64,000 nt of DNA, from NCBI GenBank assembly GCA_037355855.1, contig CM074761.1, forward strand, positions 1,178,001 to 1,242,000, given 5' to 3'. Made by a program: the position numbers and the translations under genes. Origin of the DNA: Pseudo-nitzschia pungens. Its lineage: Eukaryota > Bacillariophyta > Bacillariophyceae > Bacillariales > Bacillariaceae. Each line of letters opens with the position of its first letter. Positions within the stretch are counted from its first letter, which is position 1. Positions 20,470 through 30,915 of this stretch are shown here, piece after piece. Under the pieces are notes generated by a model that ran no database searches, was not told the DNA's origin, and saw only the letters and a program-made list of their open reading frames with translations.

Positions 20470-20875
20470 ATGGCAGGACTGTACTACAGAGATCTTACAA
20501 TCCCTTACAAGAGAGCAGTTGACAGCTCCAAGCCAAAGCTTGTTCTTATACTAACAGTCCACAACGCCCCAAGACCAAGAAGACAGCATGAAAGTCCCTT
20601 TATTCACTGCTGACAAAGGGGGAATGGAAGAACTCCTATTTGTTGAAGAAGCCTTCAAAAACGCCGCAAGAGCACTCAACCTTCCAGCAGAAAACAGGAG
20701 ATATCTGGTGGGACACTTCAGCAGATGCCTCAATACAGACGCCCAAACTAAGTGGACCGAAATGCTACAGGATCCCCTAGATCCAAATGAAAATCAATAC
20801 GAGAACACCTTGTTTGGACACCTTTGGTGGATATGAAGCAGCCATCATCGATTTTGCCAAACTCTACTAGTACTA
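20470..20875 (+). mobile_element. Gag-like retrotransposon fragment (degenerate)
   Basis: An ORF from ATG 20588 reads FTADKGGMEELLFVEEAF, then AARALNLPAENRRYLVGHFS and TDAQTKWTEMLQD, a helical, charged pattern like the capsid part of Ty1/copia-type Gag. The frame is open a little upstream (QDQEDS before the Met) but meets a stop next to TACTAACAG. It slips near 20815, after which another frame continues as DTFGGYEAAIIDFAKLY and stops. No protease, integrase or reverse transcriptase and no LTR are visible nearby, so this is a broken remnant at best. A small unrelated gene is the alternative. Confidence 0.35.
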
Positions 20876-21524
20876 CAGCGCACCAAGCTATCCCTATTTC
20901 CGATTTCTAATTTGGATCGAAAAGCCTGTTGGATGTGATACTGTTACGAGTAAGATTAGGAGTAAGGTTAAGGTTACTAGGAGTAAGATTATCAATTATC
21001 ATACGCTAAACTTAGGCCGCAGAATGCATCTCCTTTGCAGCAATGCAGCAGTCTGTCAGGCGTCCGTCGACGAATGTTACCTTTGTGGTGCCGATCCCAC
21101 ATCACAAACGAAGGGAGACACGTGAAACGCACGTTCGACGAAAAGAGGTGGTCAGCGATTGGGGATCGCCGGTTGACGTGCCGATGCTTGTCTCGTGCCG
21201 GTACTAATACCTGTGCCGGTAGCGAAAGCAGTTGCGCCGTACAGTACGAGTACGTAAGTTACTTGTGTTATTTTTACTCGTACGAGATGTACCGTAAGAT
21301 TACGCCGTTTACAGCGCAGTTGCTGGAATCCATCGGTTTCAGAGTTGCTTTTGCAGCAGAAGCGGAAAAAAGGATTCTTCTTCCGCCAAATTCCCTTTCT
21401 CCGGAGGTTCATTGGCATTGAAGGCAAACCAACGGGCGACACAAGTCCGGAAACGATAATTGATCGACAGACCGCAGCAACAGGTTATAGCAACAAGAAT
21501 TACTACGTACTTTGCAATAGGAAA
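20876..21524. other. Intergenic / 5' region of DAHP synthase
   Basis: Holds a run of AGTAAGRTTA strings (20945-20990) and GTACGAGTAC palindromes. The DAHP synthase frame is open upstream to 21345, but that part lacks targeting character, so I treat it as untranslated. Confidence 0.5.
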
Positions 21525-23027
21525 ATGACGCGACAACTGCTACTACCCATCATCGTTGGGGCTATCGCCGCAATGTCCCCCGCATCCGGGATGGTCCTGC
21601 GTGAACCGCCCAAGGTTGCCACACCTGCCACGACTACCGCTGAATACGGCAAGTGGTCGCCCTCATCGTGGCGCACAAAGGATTCGAAGCAAATCCCCGA
21701 ATATCCCGATCCTGAAGCACTCAAAGCGGTCGAGAAGCAACTGTCGAAATGCGCACCGCTTGTCTTTGCCGGAGAAGTTCGAAACCTTTCGGATCAATTG
21801 GCTCTTGCCTCGCAGGGAAAGGCCTTTGTCCTCTTTGGCGGTGATTGCGCCGAATCCTTCGACGAATTCTCGGTCGATCACGTCCGGGATACCTTCCGAA
21901 TCATCCTGCAAATGGCTCTGATCTTGACACACGGTGGATCCAAGCCCGTCGTTAAGATTGGACGCATGGCGGGACAGTTCGCAAAGCCCCGATCGAGCCC
22001 AACGGAAACCATTGACGGCGTCACTTTACCCTCTTACCAAGGAGACAACATCAACCGAGAATATCCATTCACTGCGGAAGCCAGACAAGCCGATCCCAAG
22101 AGAATGGTCGAGGCCTACGACCAATGTGCGCAGACCCTGAACATCCTGCGTGCTTTCTCCAGTGGAGGATACGCCAACTTGTCTCGGCTCCATGCCTGGA
22201 CTCTGGATTTCGTCGAGGCCACACCGGTCGGATCCAAGTACCGAAAGTTGGCCTCGGTTGTCGAGGAATCCTTGCGATTCATGAACGCCATCGGAGTCGA
22301 TCTCGATTCTCCCGCCATGACGCAAGTCGATTTCTTCACCGCACACGAGTGTCTGTTGCTTCCGTACGAAGAAGCCATGACCCGGGTCGACTCGACCTCC
22401 GGAAAATACTACGATACCTCCGCCCACTTGCTCTGGGTGGGTGAACGAACAAGACAACCCGGGTTCGCCCACTTTGAATTCGTGCGCGGATTGGAAAATC
22501 CCTTGGGAGTGAAAATCAGCGACAAGGCCAGTCCCGAGGACGTTCTCGAAATTTTGAACACTTTCAACCCCGACAACATCCCGGGCCGTGTCACCCTCAT
22601 CACGAGAATGACCGCGGAAGGAATCCGAACAAAGCTGCCGGACATCATCAAGGCCGTTCAAGCCGAGGACAAACACGTTGTTTGGGTGAGTGACCCGGTT
22701 CACGGAAACGGATTCCAAGCGGAGAACGGATTCAAGACGCGAAGCTTCGACGCCATTCGCGAAGAACTCGTTGCTTTCTTCGACGTGCATCGCGAATGCG
22801 GAAGCCACCCCGGTGGCATCCACCTCGAGATGACCGGAAAGGACGTCACGGAGTGTTTGGGTGGGGACACGAACGGGGTCACCATGGACGGGGAACGAGG
22901 ACTTGCCTCCAAGTACGAAACCCATTGCGATCCTCGATTGAACGCGATGCAAAGCCTGGAATTGGCCTTCTGCGTTGCCGAAAAGATGAGAGAAGCCGAA
23001 GAAGCCAAGGAGGACAGCTCCAACTAA
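21525..23027 (+). CDS. Type II DAHP synthase (plastid shikimate pathway)
   Basis: 3-deoxy-D-arabino-heptulosonate-7-phosphate synthase condenses phosphoenolpyruvate and erythrose-4-phosphate, the first step of aromatic amino-acid synthesis. The 501-aa protein, intron-free, has the class II (plant/microbial) signatures in order: FGGDCAE (104-110, with the metal-site Cys108), RAFSSGGYANL, DFFTAHECLLLPYEEA, LLWVGERTRQ, WVSDPVHGN and GIHLEMTG followed by VTECLGG. The start chosen is the ATG of MTRQLLLPIIVGAIAAMSPASG because it opens a signal peptide. The following ASGM resembles the ASAF cleavage motif, though Met replaces the usual Phe. Plastid location is therefore likely but inferred. Confidence 0.93.
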   Translation: MTRQLLLPIIVGAIAAMSPASGMVLREPPKVATPATTTAEYGKWSPSSWRTKDSKQIPEYPDPEALKAVEKQLSKCAPLVFAGEVRNLSDQLALASQGKAFVLFGGDCAESFDEFSVDHVRDTFRIILQMALILTHGGSKPVVKIGRMAGQFAKPRSSPTETIDGVTLPSYQGDNINREYPFTAEARQADPKRMVEAYDQCAQTLNILRAFSSGGYANLSRLHAWTLDFVEATPVGSKYRKLASVVEESLRFMNAIGVDLDSPAMTQVDFFTAHECLLLPYEEAMTRVDSTSGKYYDTSAHLLWVGERTRQPGFAHFEFVRGLENPLGVKISDKASPEDVLEILNTFNPDNIPGRVTLITRMTAEGIRTKLPDIIKAVQAEDKHVVWVSDPVHGNGFQAENGFKTRSFDAIREELVAFFDVHRECGSHPGGIHLEMTGKDVTECLGGDTNGVTMDGERGLASKYETHCDPRLNAMQSLELAFCVAEKMREAEEAKEDSSN

Positions 23028-24151
23028 ATCAATACACACCGAGGCGAATCGAATTGGCTCCCGATGCTAAAAATCAGGGGAAGACCGACGCCCTCGAAAG
23101 TGAGAGGGTGCAAACCGAGTCACGTAGAATTCGTTAAGAAAATAAGGATGATTACACCCGGAAAGAAATGATGTCTTATCATTTTTGAGTTGTGAAGATT
23201 GATGGTTGATTATTCACTCTTCGTAGTCCCTGTTGTGTCCGCATTGTTTCCAGCGCTATGAAACGGTTTTCATCACAGAATGAAGATAAAAAATACTTGT
23301 AGCATTGTAGTACGCACATATCTATATTATATTGAATATCTTACAAAAGTGTGAGAGTGTGCACTGCGTACATCCTCAGCCCTATTTGTCTTTAGACGAC
23401 ATTGAACATGGAACATACCACGGGCCTAAAAGGATGAGTAATGGTGCATGGTGAACTGAAAATGTTGCCTACCTTCCAAACCCGTACGGTACGTATCTTT
23501 AGATACGGTATCAACGGTTAAAAAAAGTACGATCGGACAATCTGGGATCGGATCACCAGTAGCGCCCATTTTTCAAGTTTTGATGCGTAAGGTTACGGTA
23601 TTACCGTTTCGTCTCGACGCAGATGCCTTGGCTACGGCATTCGGCATTCATTATCATCATAGCCAGGTTGGACGTTTTCTTCGTCTCCCGCCAACTACCA
23701 ACCAACAAAGCGATGCCCCGAGTTCCGACGAACAATCTAAGAAATCGATGGAGATGTTAAGAACCACCAGCGTCGTTCGGTTTTGGCATCATTGCATGGA
23801 TAGCAGACCATGTGTACTAGTAACGGAACACGAAAAAACGAAACGGTATTATTTTTTATGTTATTTCGGCAATTCAAAAGCATGTGAGGGGTTTCAATCA
23901 ATATTCAGCATGTAATAGATCGATAGCTACGAGTTTGGTACAACGGTATTTTCTCGGTCCAGGAAAGAACAGATAAAAAATTTCTCTCATGCTTTTTATC
24001 ATGCATGCAACCGATCTCAACACCTGCTTGGTGATCGAACCATTTTGTTCTCATAAAATAGTTTCCTTGGATACTGCAAACGGACTGATCTCACAACCGA
24101 ATACATTTTGGTTTCTCACCACAACGAATAGTCACCACCGCCTTCTCAACC
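23028..24151. other. Intergenic; one anonymous ORF
   Basis: About 1.1 kb. An ORF of 110 codons from ATG 23583 to 23915 has even composition but no recognisable motif; I do not call it. Otherwise AT-rich with a few GTACGGTACG strings. Confidence 0.45.
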
Positions 24152-25634
24152 ATGACAACCACTCGCTCCGCTTTTAACCATGGTGATCGAACCAATACTC
24201 ATGCAGCTTTAATGGTGAAAACCAAGCACAATCCTGATCCCGTGGGGTTCCTACGAAAGCCCCAGAGAGCAGTTCAAAGTGTTGCCGATCACTCTATCAC
24301 CACTGTTGTGACTGCTGGTTTGAACATCGGTGGCACAGCAATTGTGGAAAACGACGAGAACACTCTGCAACCAACCAAGACGAAACGCGTTGACGTCTTC
24401 GAGGCATCAGGCTGGGACGACGTGGCTTCGGACTTTAACAACAGAAAGACCGGCTTTGACGACCGACGTGCAAGCATTGTTAGTGTAAGTTTTTGCCAAC
24501 ATAGATCGGGTCGGATCGGGTGGAAAGAATGGAACGGACTATTCGAATCGATAGCTTCAGATGAGTTCGTGTAACAGCTTGATTGCTAACACTCGGTTTC
24601 TTCATTTTCGCTCGATGCAGCCCGCGCACTCGGAGGAGAATTTTGAAGATGAAGAGTTCAACGGCGTCGTGAAAGATGTGTCCGGGAAGCATGGAATCTC
24701 ATTCGATACATCCGTCCAAACAAGTATCATCACTTCCGAAACTGATGACCATGCTAAAGCCGTTGCTAATGGATATGTGTTTTCCGAAGCTTTTGTCGAA
24801 AAGGCGGCCCGCGAAGTTCTTAGGCCCTTGGAAGGTGAATCAGTTGAAGACGCCATCGAAAACATGAAAGAGATTTGCCTCAAGGCGATGAAGAACGCAG
24901 GCGAGGACTGGAAGTCTATTGTTGAAGACAATGACAAATACAACATTTTGCTGTCAAATACCATCAAGTCAAAAGTCATCTACAAAACTTTGTTCGTGCT
25001 GGGGGTTTTGGATGTCGTTGGTGACACTGTGTCGATGAATCTACCACCGACTGCAATGAAATCCTGCGAACTGGCACGCTTGAAAGCAATGAAATGGATC
25101 GGGCAAAATAAGAAAGGAGACTTGTGGACCCCCAAAACAAGCACAGTCTATAAGTGGTACCGCGACTTTACCAATGGCAGGTTTTTCCGACATCCAGAAC
25201 GTGCTCACCATACGACTATGCAACTTTTCGAACGCCTCGAGAAGTACTTTTCCGAGAATCCCACCAAACAGAGGGCATTCAAGGCGCATGTTCAATCCGT
25301 TTTGAAGCAACAGCGTGTCTTCATCCAGAACGGAAGCGATGGCAACGCGCATTGCAGTATGGTGCGTGATGGAACATTGATTGGCAATGCATACGATTTT
25401 TACTGTTATTTTGTGAACGATATTCTTCGTGAATCATCCGACAAGGCACCAGTGACCAAGCGAGATGCCAATGAACGCAAAGAACGATCATCAGCCAAAG
25501 ACTACGCTGAATTTCTGGCAAAAAAGCAGGATCACCTGACTTCCTTTGGCTTTCAGAATTTGACTTGGCAACATTTGAGCGCTTGGATGGAGCGTAACTG
25601 GACCAAAACACGACACTTTGCTGACCCTTTGTAG
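24152..25634 (+). CDS. Unknown protein, one intron
   Basis: Two open segments join cleanly at GTAAGT (24485) and TGCAG (24620): a 136-nt phase-0 intron giving a 448-aa protein. The N-terminal 110 residues are polar. The middle has a Glu-rich helix (EKAAREVLRPLEGESVED). After residue about 270 there is a stretch rich in Trp, Tyr and Phe (DLWTPKTSTVYKWYRDFTNG) that could be a helix-turn-helix, then QRAFKAHVQSVLKQQRVF and a basic C-terminus. No transmembrane segment or signal peptide. I do not recognise the family. A transposon-derived or DNA-binding protein is possible but unsupported. Its 3' end faces RACK1 with about 356 bp between. Confidence 0.6.
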
Positions 25635-25990
25635 ACTCAATTAAGGCAAGATCCTGAGGCAAACGGCGCCTTCACAAGTCCAGTAACAGAGGCCGCCTCT
25701 TCTTCTCGACGTTGCTGCGTCAACACAGTGCACTCAGAACCCTTATCAACACATTGCGGTTTGCACAACTCAGATGCGCATGAATCATTTACTTCGACCT
25801 GTATTTCCCTTCTTACTACTGTAGACAATAAACTCATAATAAACAATATACATGTCTCACATGATCAGATTAAATTGAACACGATATTGTTAAGCTCCAG
25901 TCACCCGTGTGCCACGACAGTAAAAACGTGACTAACAGAACAGATCCAACAAAGCGGTTCGTTACCATAGTTATTCGATAGCTAAACATC
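25635..25990. other. Convergent intergenic spacer
   Basis: The 3' ends of the unknown gene and RACK1 face each other here. AATAAA-like strings (CAATAAACTC, AATAAACAAT at about 25827-25845) could serve as polyadenylation signals. Nothing else seen. Confidence 0.5.
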
Positions 25991-27103
25991 TTAGATGGAG
26001 GTGACAGCCCAGACACGGATGACATTGTCGGAGTATCCAGCAAAGAGGGTGGATCCATCAGTCGACCAGGCCAAAGAGGTGACAGAAGGCATGCGTCCGA
26101 ACTCAGGTTTTTCAGGTACGAGGGTGGTGACGACGAACTTGGATTCCAAGTCCCAGATCTTGATGGCTTCATCGGTGGCGGCGCACAACCAGTATCGGTT
26201 GGGGCTGAAGACCAATCCGTTGATGATGCTGCCAGCGTCCAAGCTGTAGAGTCTCTTTCCCTCGTTGACTTCCCAAAGGATGGCGGTTCCGTCCTTACCT
26301 CCGGAGGCAGCCAAGGATCCATCAGGACTGACACAGACAGTGTTCAAGTACCCAGTGTGTCCGACAAGATCACGTCGGAGCTGGCAGTTGGTGATGTTCC
26401 AGACCTTCACAAGCTTGTCCCATCCGGAACTGACAATAAGAGGAACAGTGAGCGAAGGAGAGAATCGGACGCAAGAGACCCATTCGGTGTGACCCTTGTT
26501 CTCTCCACTGGAGTCGATGGAGTACTTGCACTCTCCAAGGGTGTTCCACAAGCGGATGGTTCCGTCACGAGATCCTGTAAAATCACGAAACAAGAGCGAT
26601 TTCGGAGAGTTTTTTAGTTTAAGTCTTGGATAGGAACACGACGCCTTTCAATCACACACTGCGGCTTCCAGAGCCCGTTTCCTTGCATATGACACAAACA
26701 AACACTCACCGGAAACAATTTGACGGTTGTCAGCCGAGAAGGCAACGGAGAGGACATCCTTTTCGTGTCCAACGAATCGGCGGGTGGTCTTTCCGGTGGC
26801 AATGTCCCACAATCGGAGTTCGCTATCCCAAGAAGCAGAAAGAGCGAAGGCACCATCGGAGGAGATGACAACGTCGGAGACGAAGTGAGAGTGTCCACGA
26901 AGGGCACGACGGGCGTGTCCGTATTCGTGATCCTCAACGTTGGCGGTCTTGGGGGAAGATCCGTTGTAAAGCTGCCAGACGATGACGGACTTATCACGGG
27001 AGGCACTCAACAACAAGTTGGGGTCTTCTTGCGTGGTGGCAAGGCTGGTAACCCAGTCGCCGTGTCCCTTAAGGGTTCCTCTCAAACTCAAAGTCTCGCT
27101 CAT
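25991..27103 (-). CDS. RACK1: RACK1, seven-bladed WD40 scaffold
   Basis: Receptor for activated C kinase 1, a WD40 propeller bound to the 40S ribosomal subunit near the mRNA exit channel that links signalling to translation. Exon 1 (27103-26710) starts [20 protein letters not shown]; exon 2 begins [11 protein letters not shown] (26574). The 135-nt intron 26575-26709 has GTGAGT and TTTTACAG ends and phase 1. The product is 325 aa, close to the usual 315-320. Repeats end with VIVWQL, LRLWDI, IRLWN, VKVWNI, AILWEV, IKIWDL and IRVWAV, seven blades in all. The RACK1 hallmark [13 protein letters not shown] is present. Both exons are intact. Confidence 0.95.
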
Positions 27104-27679
27104 GGTCGTAATTTTCTGTTCCTCGAATTAATATTGTAATTTAGTCTCGATACCAACCTATCCCTGAGTTTGCGTGCAGCTGCACGATCAGAACCAGTCA
27201 ACAACAGTTTGCTCTTTACCAGCCTTACTAAAAGCTAAGACAGTCCCAAAAGTATGAGTCACTAGTTTGTATGGGAGGAATCGAGTCCCGAGTCACCAAG
27301 GACGCGTGGAGGAACGCCGGGTGAAGGTGAAACGTAGATTACGTCATGTCACGCCGAGATCGAATCAATCTATCAAGTCACGGAGATTTTTTGAAAAAAA
27401 GCAACCAACAATCGATTATCGATCTTGTCCTTGCGAATACCGTACATTACCATAGTCTTCATCAACACGCTAAGTTGTGTTTCGGATGCCATCGGTGGTC
27501 TCCTTCTATCTCTCGCTGCGTCTTCTGCTTCCTTCAGCTCATACCTTGCAACAGTCCACAATTTTTAGAAAAGGTGGAGAATAGAACGAGGAGTGATAAC
27601 CTCAACCAAGGACGACAGAGAGTGACCAAAAAAGGAACCAAATACAGTACTTGCTACTGTACTTTTGACTTAGGGTACC
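27104..27679. other. Divergent promoter region between RACK1 and acidic protein
   Basis: A 576-bp spacer between two gene starts on opposite strands, presumably holding both promoters. No clear motif beyond mixed-composition sequence. Confidence 0.5.
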
Positions 27680-30151
27680 ATGGAAAATCGAGCTCTTTGT
27701 CCTCTTCAAGGAAAGCATAGAAAAACTAATCGAAGACGACTGCGAACTATCGTTTTGTCTTCATCCTCGAATTTATGTCTCCTGTTTCTGATAGTATCGC
27801 ACTTGGTTCTATTGAATTCTTTGATTGTACCAGTGGTCGCAGTCGTCGAGAGTGAAGATCATGACAATACAATTGTATCTGGAGAACAGGAGGGAGAGAC
27901 AATGCTCTCACCGGGAAACTCAACGGAAGCCGAGGGAGTGCAAAACGAAGATTCGAACGACAGCAACACTGCGATAGTCGATGTCGACTGGACTGACGAA
28001 ACAAATGTGGAAATTAATTCGGCAAATTCGAACGAATCCGATGGAGAGGAAGAAAAAGAAATAAGCAACAACAATCTCAGCAGCAATAACATAACCGAGT
28101 CAGACATAACCGAGTCAGACTCTTCTCCTACTATGGAGACTGATGAAGAATCAATTCTGGAAGATGAATCCGAAATCTCATCCGGAAAAACGGCCAAATC
28201 AAAAAAGGTTGAACTCGAAGAAGTTGAGAAGAAGAAAACAATGGAAGGAACCATTAAGAACCCTTCGGCAGCAAACGACAACGATTTGGCCGGCGTTTTG
28301 TCGTCGAAGAAAAGCATAGTGATCGAGGAAGCGCCTGACAATGATCAACAAGTGATCAACAATAAGGATGGGGAAGAAGTTGTGTCCGCTTCCTCCAAGT
28401 CCCCTTCAGAAAAGACTTCGAAATCCAAACCACAGGAAGTAGAAAAGAAGAGAGAAATGGCGGTTGATAGCAAAGTCAAGGAAGAAGAGGTCAAGGAAGA
28501 TAAAGAAAAGAAAAAGCATTCTTCTTGGGGAGAGAATAATGTGACTTCGGAAGTGGAATATTCCGAGAAGGAAAATGAGACAAAAGGAGACGAGAGTAGC
28601 CCGATAGAAAAAGATGATGCCACCGACGACAATACACCCGAAAGTGTCTCAACGATAAAATCTGTAACAGAAGATGTCCAGGATGAAACGGTAACGGAAG
28701 GTGGAATTGACGACCCAAATGAATTGCAGGAAGACATACAAGAGGAAGAATCCAAAGAGGCAGATGACAAGAAATCAATTAATGTGGAAGATGATGCGTC
28801 CTCATCCACGATAAAATCGGAAGAGGACAAAAAGACGGAAGAATCCAAAGAGGAGGCAGATGATGAGGAAGCAGAGGAAATGAGAAAATCTCAAGAGAAT
28901 GCAGAGAAGGAAGAAACCAAAGTGATGGATGACAACAAAACAGAGAGCGCGGAAGATGATGCATCATCGTCCACGACAAAAACAAATGACATAGAAGATA
29001 TCAAACGCAAGTATCCGCTGTACGAAAGCAGTGATAGCAGCGATGATTCGGTCATTGATTTGGATGTTGAAGATGACATCGACACCTCCAAAACAAATCT
29101 TTCACAGGAAACCGAAGACAAAGCTACTGTTTCTAGCAATGAAATTATCGACGAGAGAAGCAAGAATAATACCATCGTTGAAATGAACGATGAATCTGGT
29201 GCTGACGAGGTTCCATCCGCCAGTCAAAATTACAGTTATCAAGGAGAACCTTGGGGGCAACATAGATCAACTCGTCGGCTCCCTGATATGGAATTACTCC
29301 GATTAGTATTTGAGAACTCAAAAAACAGTGATGCAAGTCGATCTAATGGCGATAGTAAAAGTCAAGAGGTCCTTAAAAATTGGCAAAGCGATCCCTTGTA
29401 CGACGAAAATATAACAAAGGAAGAAGGGCTGCCGCTGGAAGAACCATTATTTATAGACGACAAAGACCTCGAGTTCGAAGAATATCGTTCACGGCTTCTG
29501 GGTAGACGTGATGCTAGTGACTCTGTTCCTGACACTGGCAAAAAAGTCGGTGACGAAAGCAAGAAAGATGAAAACCGCGATAAAACAGTCGAGCAAAGCA
29601 GTGGCAGCAACAACAATGTTGGTGCCAATGCGGAATTTGTCGAAGGTCTTGACGACATTGATGATTTTTTTGAAGGTGTCAATCCACCCGATGAGCTCGA
29701 CGTTGGATATGGATCTAGTATCCAAGACGTTCTCATGGACAAGGGAAAGCACATATTGCTGAAGAAGGTTCGTGGAGTAGCTCGGTGGATAAAAGTTGGT
29801 TGGGAACGGATTGGACGCAACCTTGAGGAACGGATATCACAATTTCAACTTCCATTTCAAAAGGTTCATGGAACGGTGCAGAGAGGACCAGATTTGGACT
29901 CGAGCACAGCCAAGTCGTCTAGTACCAGCAAGATAGCGAAAGACACAGATGTCGAAACAGGGCCAGATTGGAAAGGAAGTATTATTTTGGCATGGAAAAA
30001 AAGCAAGCAAGCATTCGATCAAATGAGTGACTGGGTGGATGGATTTCTGGACCAATTCGACAAAAGTGAAGACGATTCGACAAACTTCGATGACTTCAAT
30101 GGATTCGACCTGGATAGTCTATCCAAGCTAACGCAGCCCCCACCTTCGTAA
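27680..30151 (+). CDS. Large acidic low-complexity protein with N-terminal signal anchor
   Basis: 823 aa, single exon. A basic stretch (KHRKTNRRRLR) precedes a hydrophobic helix (LCLLFLIVSHLVLLNSLIVPVVAVV, split as LCLLFLIVSHLV and LLNSLIVPVVAVV; about residues 32-56), so it is secreted or membrane-anchored by a signal anchor. Residues about 60-520 are Glu-, Asp-, Ser- and Lys-rich, with near repeats (EDDASSSTIKS and EDDASSSTTKT; EESKEADDK and EESKEEADDE). The C-terminal third is more ordered: LPDMELLRLVFEN, YEENITKEEG-like acidic segments, then DVLMDKGKHILLKKVRGVAR and WIKVGWERIGRNLEERISQF, amphipathic helices rich in Trp. I know no family for it; the C-terminal helices are the best query for a search. 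Confidence 0.7.
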   Translation: MENRALCPLQGKHRKTNRRRLRTIVLSSSSNLCLLFLIVSHLVLLNSLIVPVVAVVESEDHDNTIVSGEQEGETMLSPGNSTEAEGVQNEDSNDSNTAIVDVDWTDETNVEINSANSNESDGEEEKEISNNNLSSNNITESDITESDSSPTMETDEESILEDESEISSGKTAKSKKVELEEVEKKKTMEGTIKNPSAANDNDLAGVLSSKKSIVIEEAPDNDQQVINNKDGEEVVSASSKSPSEKTSKSKPQEVEKKREMAVDSKVKEEEVKEDKEKKKHSSWGENNVTSEVEYSEKENETKGDESSPIEKDDATDDNTPESVSTIKSVTEDVQDETVTEGGIDDPNELQEDIQEEESKEADDKKSINVEDDASSSTIKSEEDKKTEESKEEADDEEAEEMRKSQENAEKEETKVMDDNKTESAEDDASSSTTKTNDIEDIKRKYPLYESSDSSDDSVIDLDVEDDIDTSKTNLSQETEDKATVSSNEIIDERSKNNTIVEMNDESGADEVPSASQNYSYQGEPWGQHRSTRRLPDMELLRLVFENSKNSDASRSNGDSKSQEVLKNWQSDPLYDENITKEEGLPLEEPLFIDDKDLEFEEYRSRLLGRRDASDSVPDTGKKVGDESKKDENRDKTVEQSSGSNNNVGANAEFVEGLDDIDDFFEGVNPPDELDVGYGSSIQDVLMDKGKHILLKKVRGVARWIKVGWERIGRNLEERISQFQLPFQKVHGTVQRGPDLDSSTAKSSSTSKIAKDTDVETGPDWKGSIILAWKKSKQAFDQMSDWVDGFLDQFDKSEDDSTNFDDFNGFDLDSLSKLTQPPPS

Positions 30152-30915
30152 AGTAGGTGGTATAATTTTTACCGTTGGTTTAACAAAAACCTTGCGTTCA
30201 AATTAGAAGACAGTATTGAGTGCTGCTATCTACTGTTTCGATCATTCGACGATGTAAGAACTGTAGGATTCCGTGTGCATGGAAGACCAATCTTGCTTCG
30301 AATCATGGGATAGATCGTTTATACGGTAAGATTTACTGTAGTAGTATTTGTTCTTCGTGAAGCAGCGCAAAAATACTTCAAGTTGAGAAGTTTAGCGAGA
30401 GAAAGATGGCCGTTTGTATCTCCCCAAATGTCAGTATGAAAACAAGCATAATGCCCTATCAAAAGTCAATTACAACACTCTAGAGTGTCATTCTAAATAA
30501 TGTATCAATTTGTTTCTCCTGTACACATTCAAAAATTCAAGTGTAATAGCGAGTTTTCATTATGACCTAAAAGAAATAAGCTCCATCCCTCATCGAACTC
30601 ATAATAGATTTAACAATTTCTTTCAGTATCGAGGATAGTAATGCTGTGACATCCGACACATGAACGAGCACATTTTGAATACAGTAGCTAAGATAACGAC
30701 CACTAAGGTCTTCGAACAGCTCCACTGCCATTACCAGGTACCTGGTACGTTATACGTTATCATTTCTATCAACGATATACCTAATTTTGGAACAGAGTAA
30801 CATGACTGATAGGAGAACTCAATAGGTGTCAAAGGACGATTACCAAGGACCACGTCGGACCGATACGGTGCCAAATTCAAAACAAACTGTGTCCAAAATA
30901 CGAAGGACAGAAACG
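30152..30915. other. Intergenic
   Basis: About 760 bp, AT-rich. The next gene's frame is open upstream to 30826 but only from a GTG, so this part is taken as 5' UTR. No other feature. Confidence 0.5.

Noticed and set aside
22026..23039. 337-codon minus-strand ORF across DAHP synthase
   Set aside because: Antisense of a clearly conserved enzyme; no motif of its own.
27859..28848. Serine-rich minus-strand ORFs
   Set aside because: Reverse complements of the Glu/Lys-rich gene on the plus strand.
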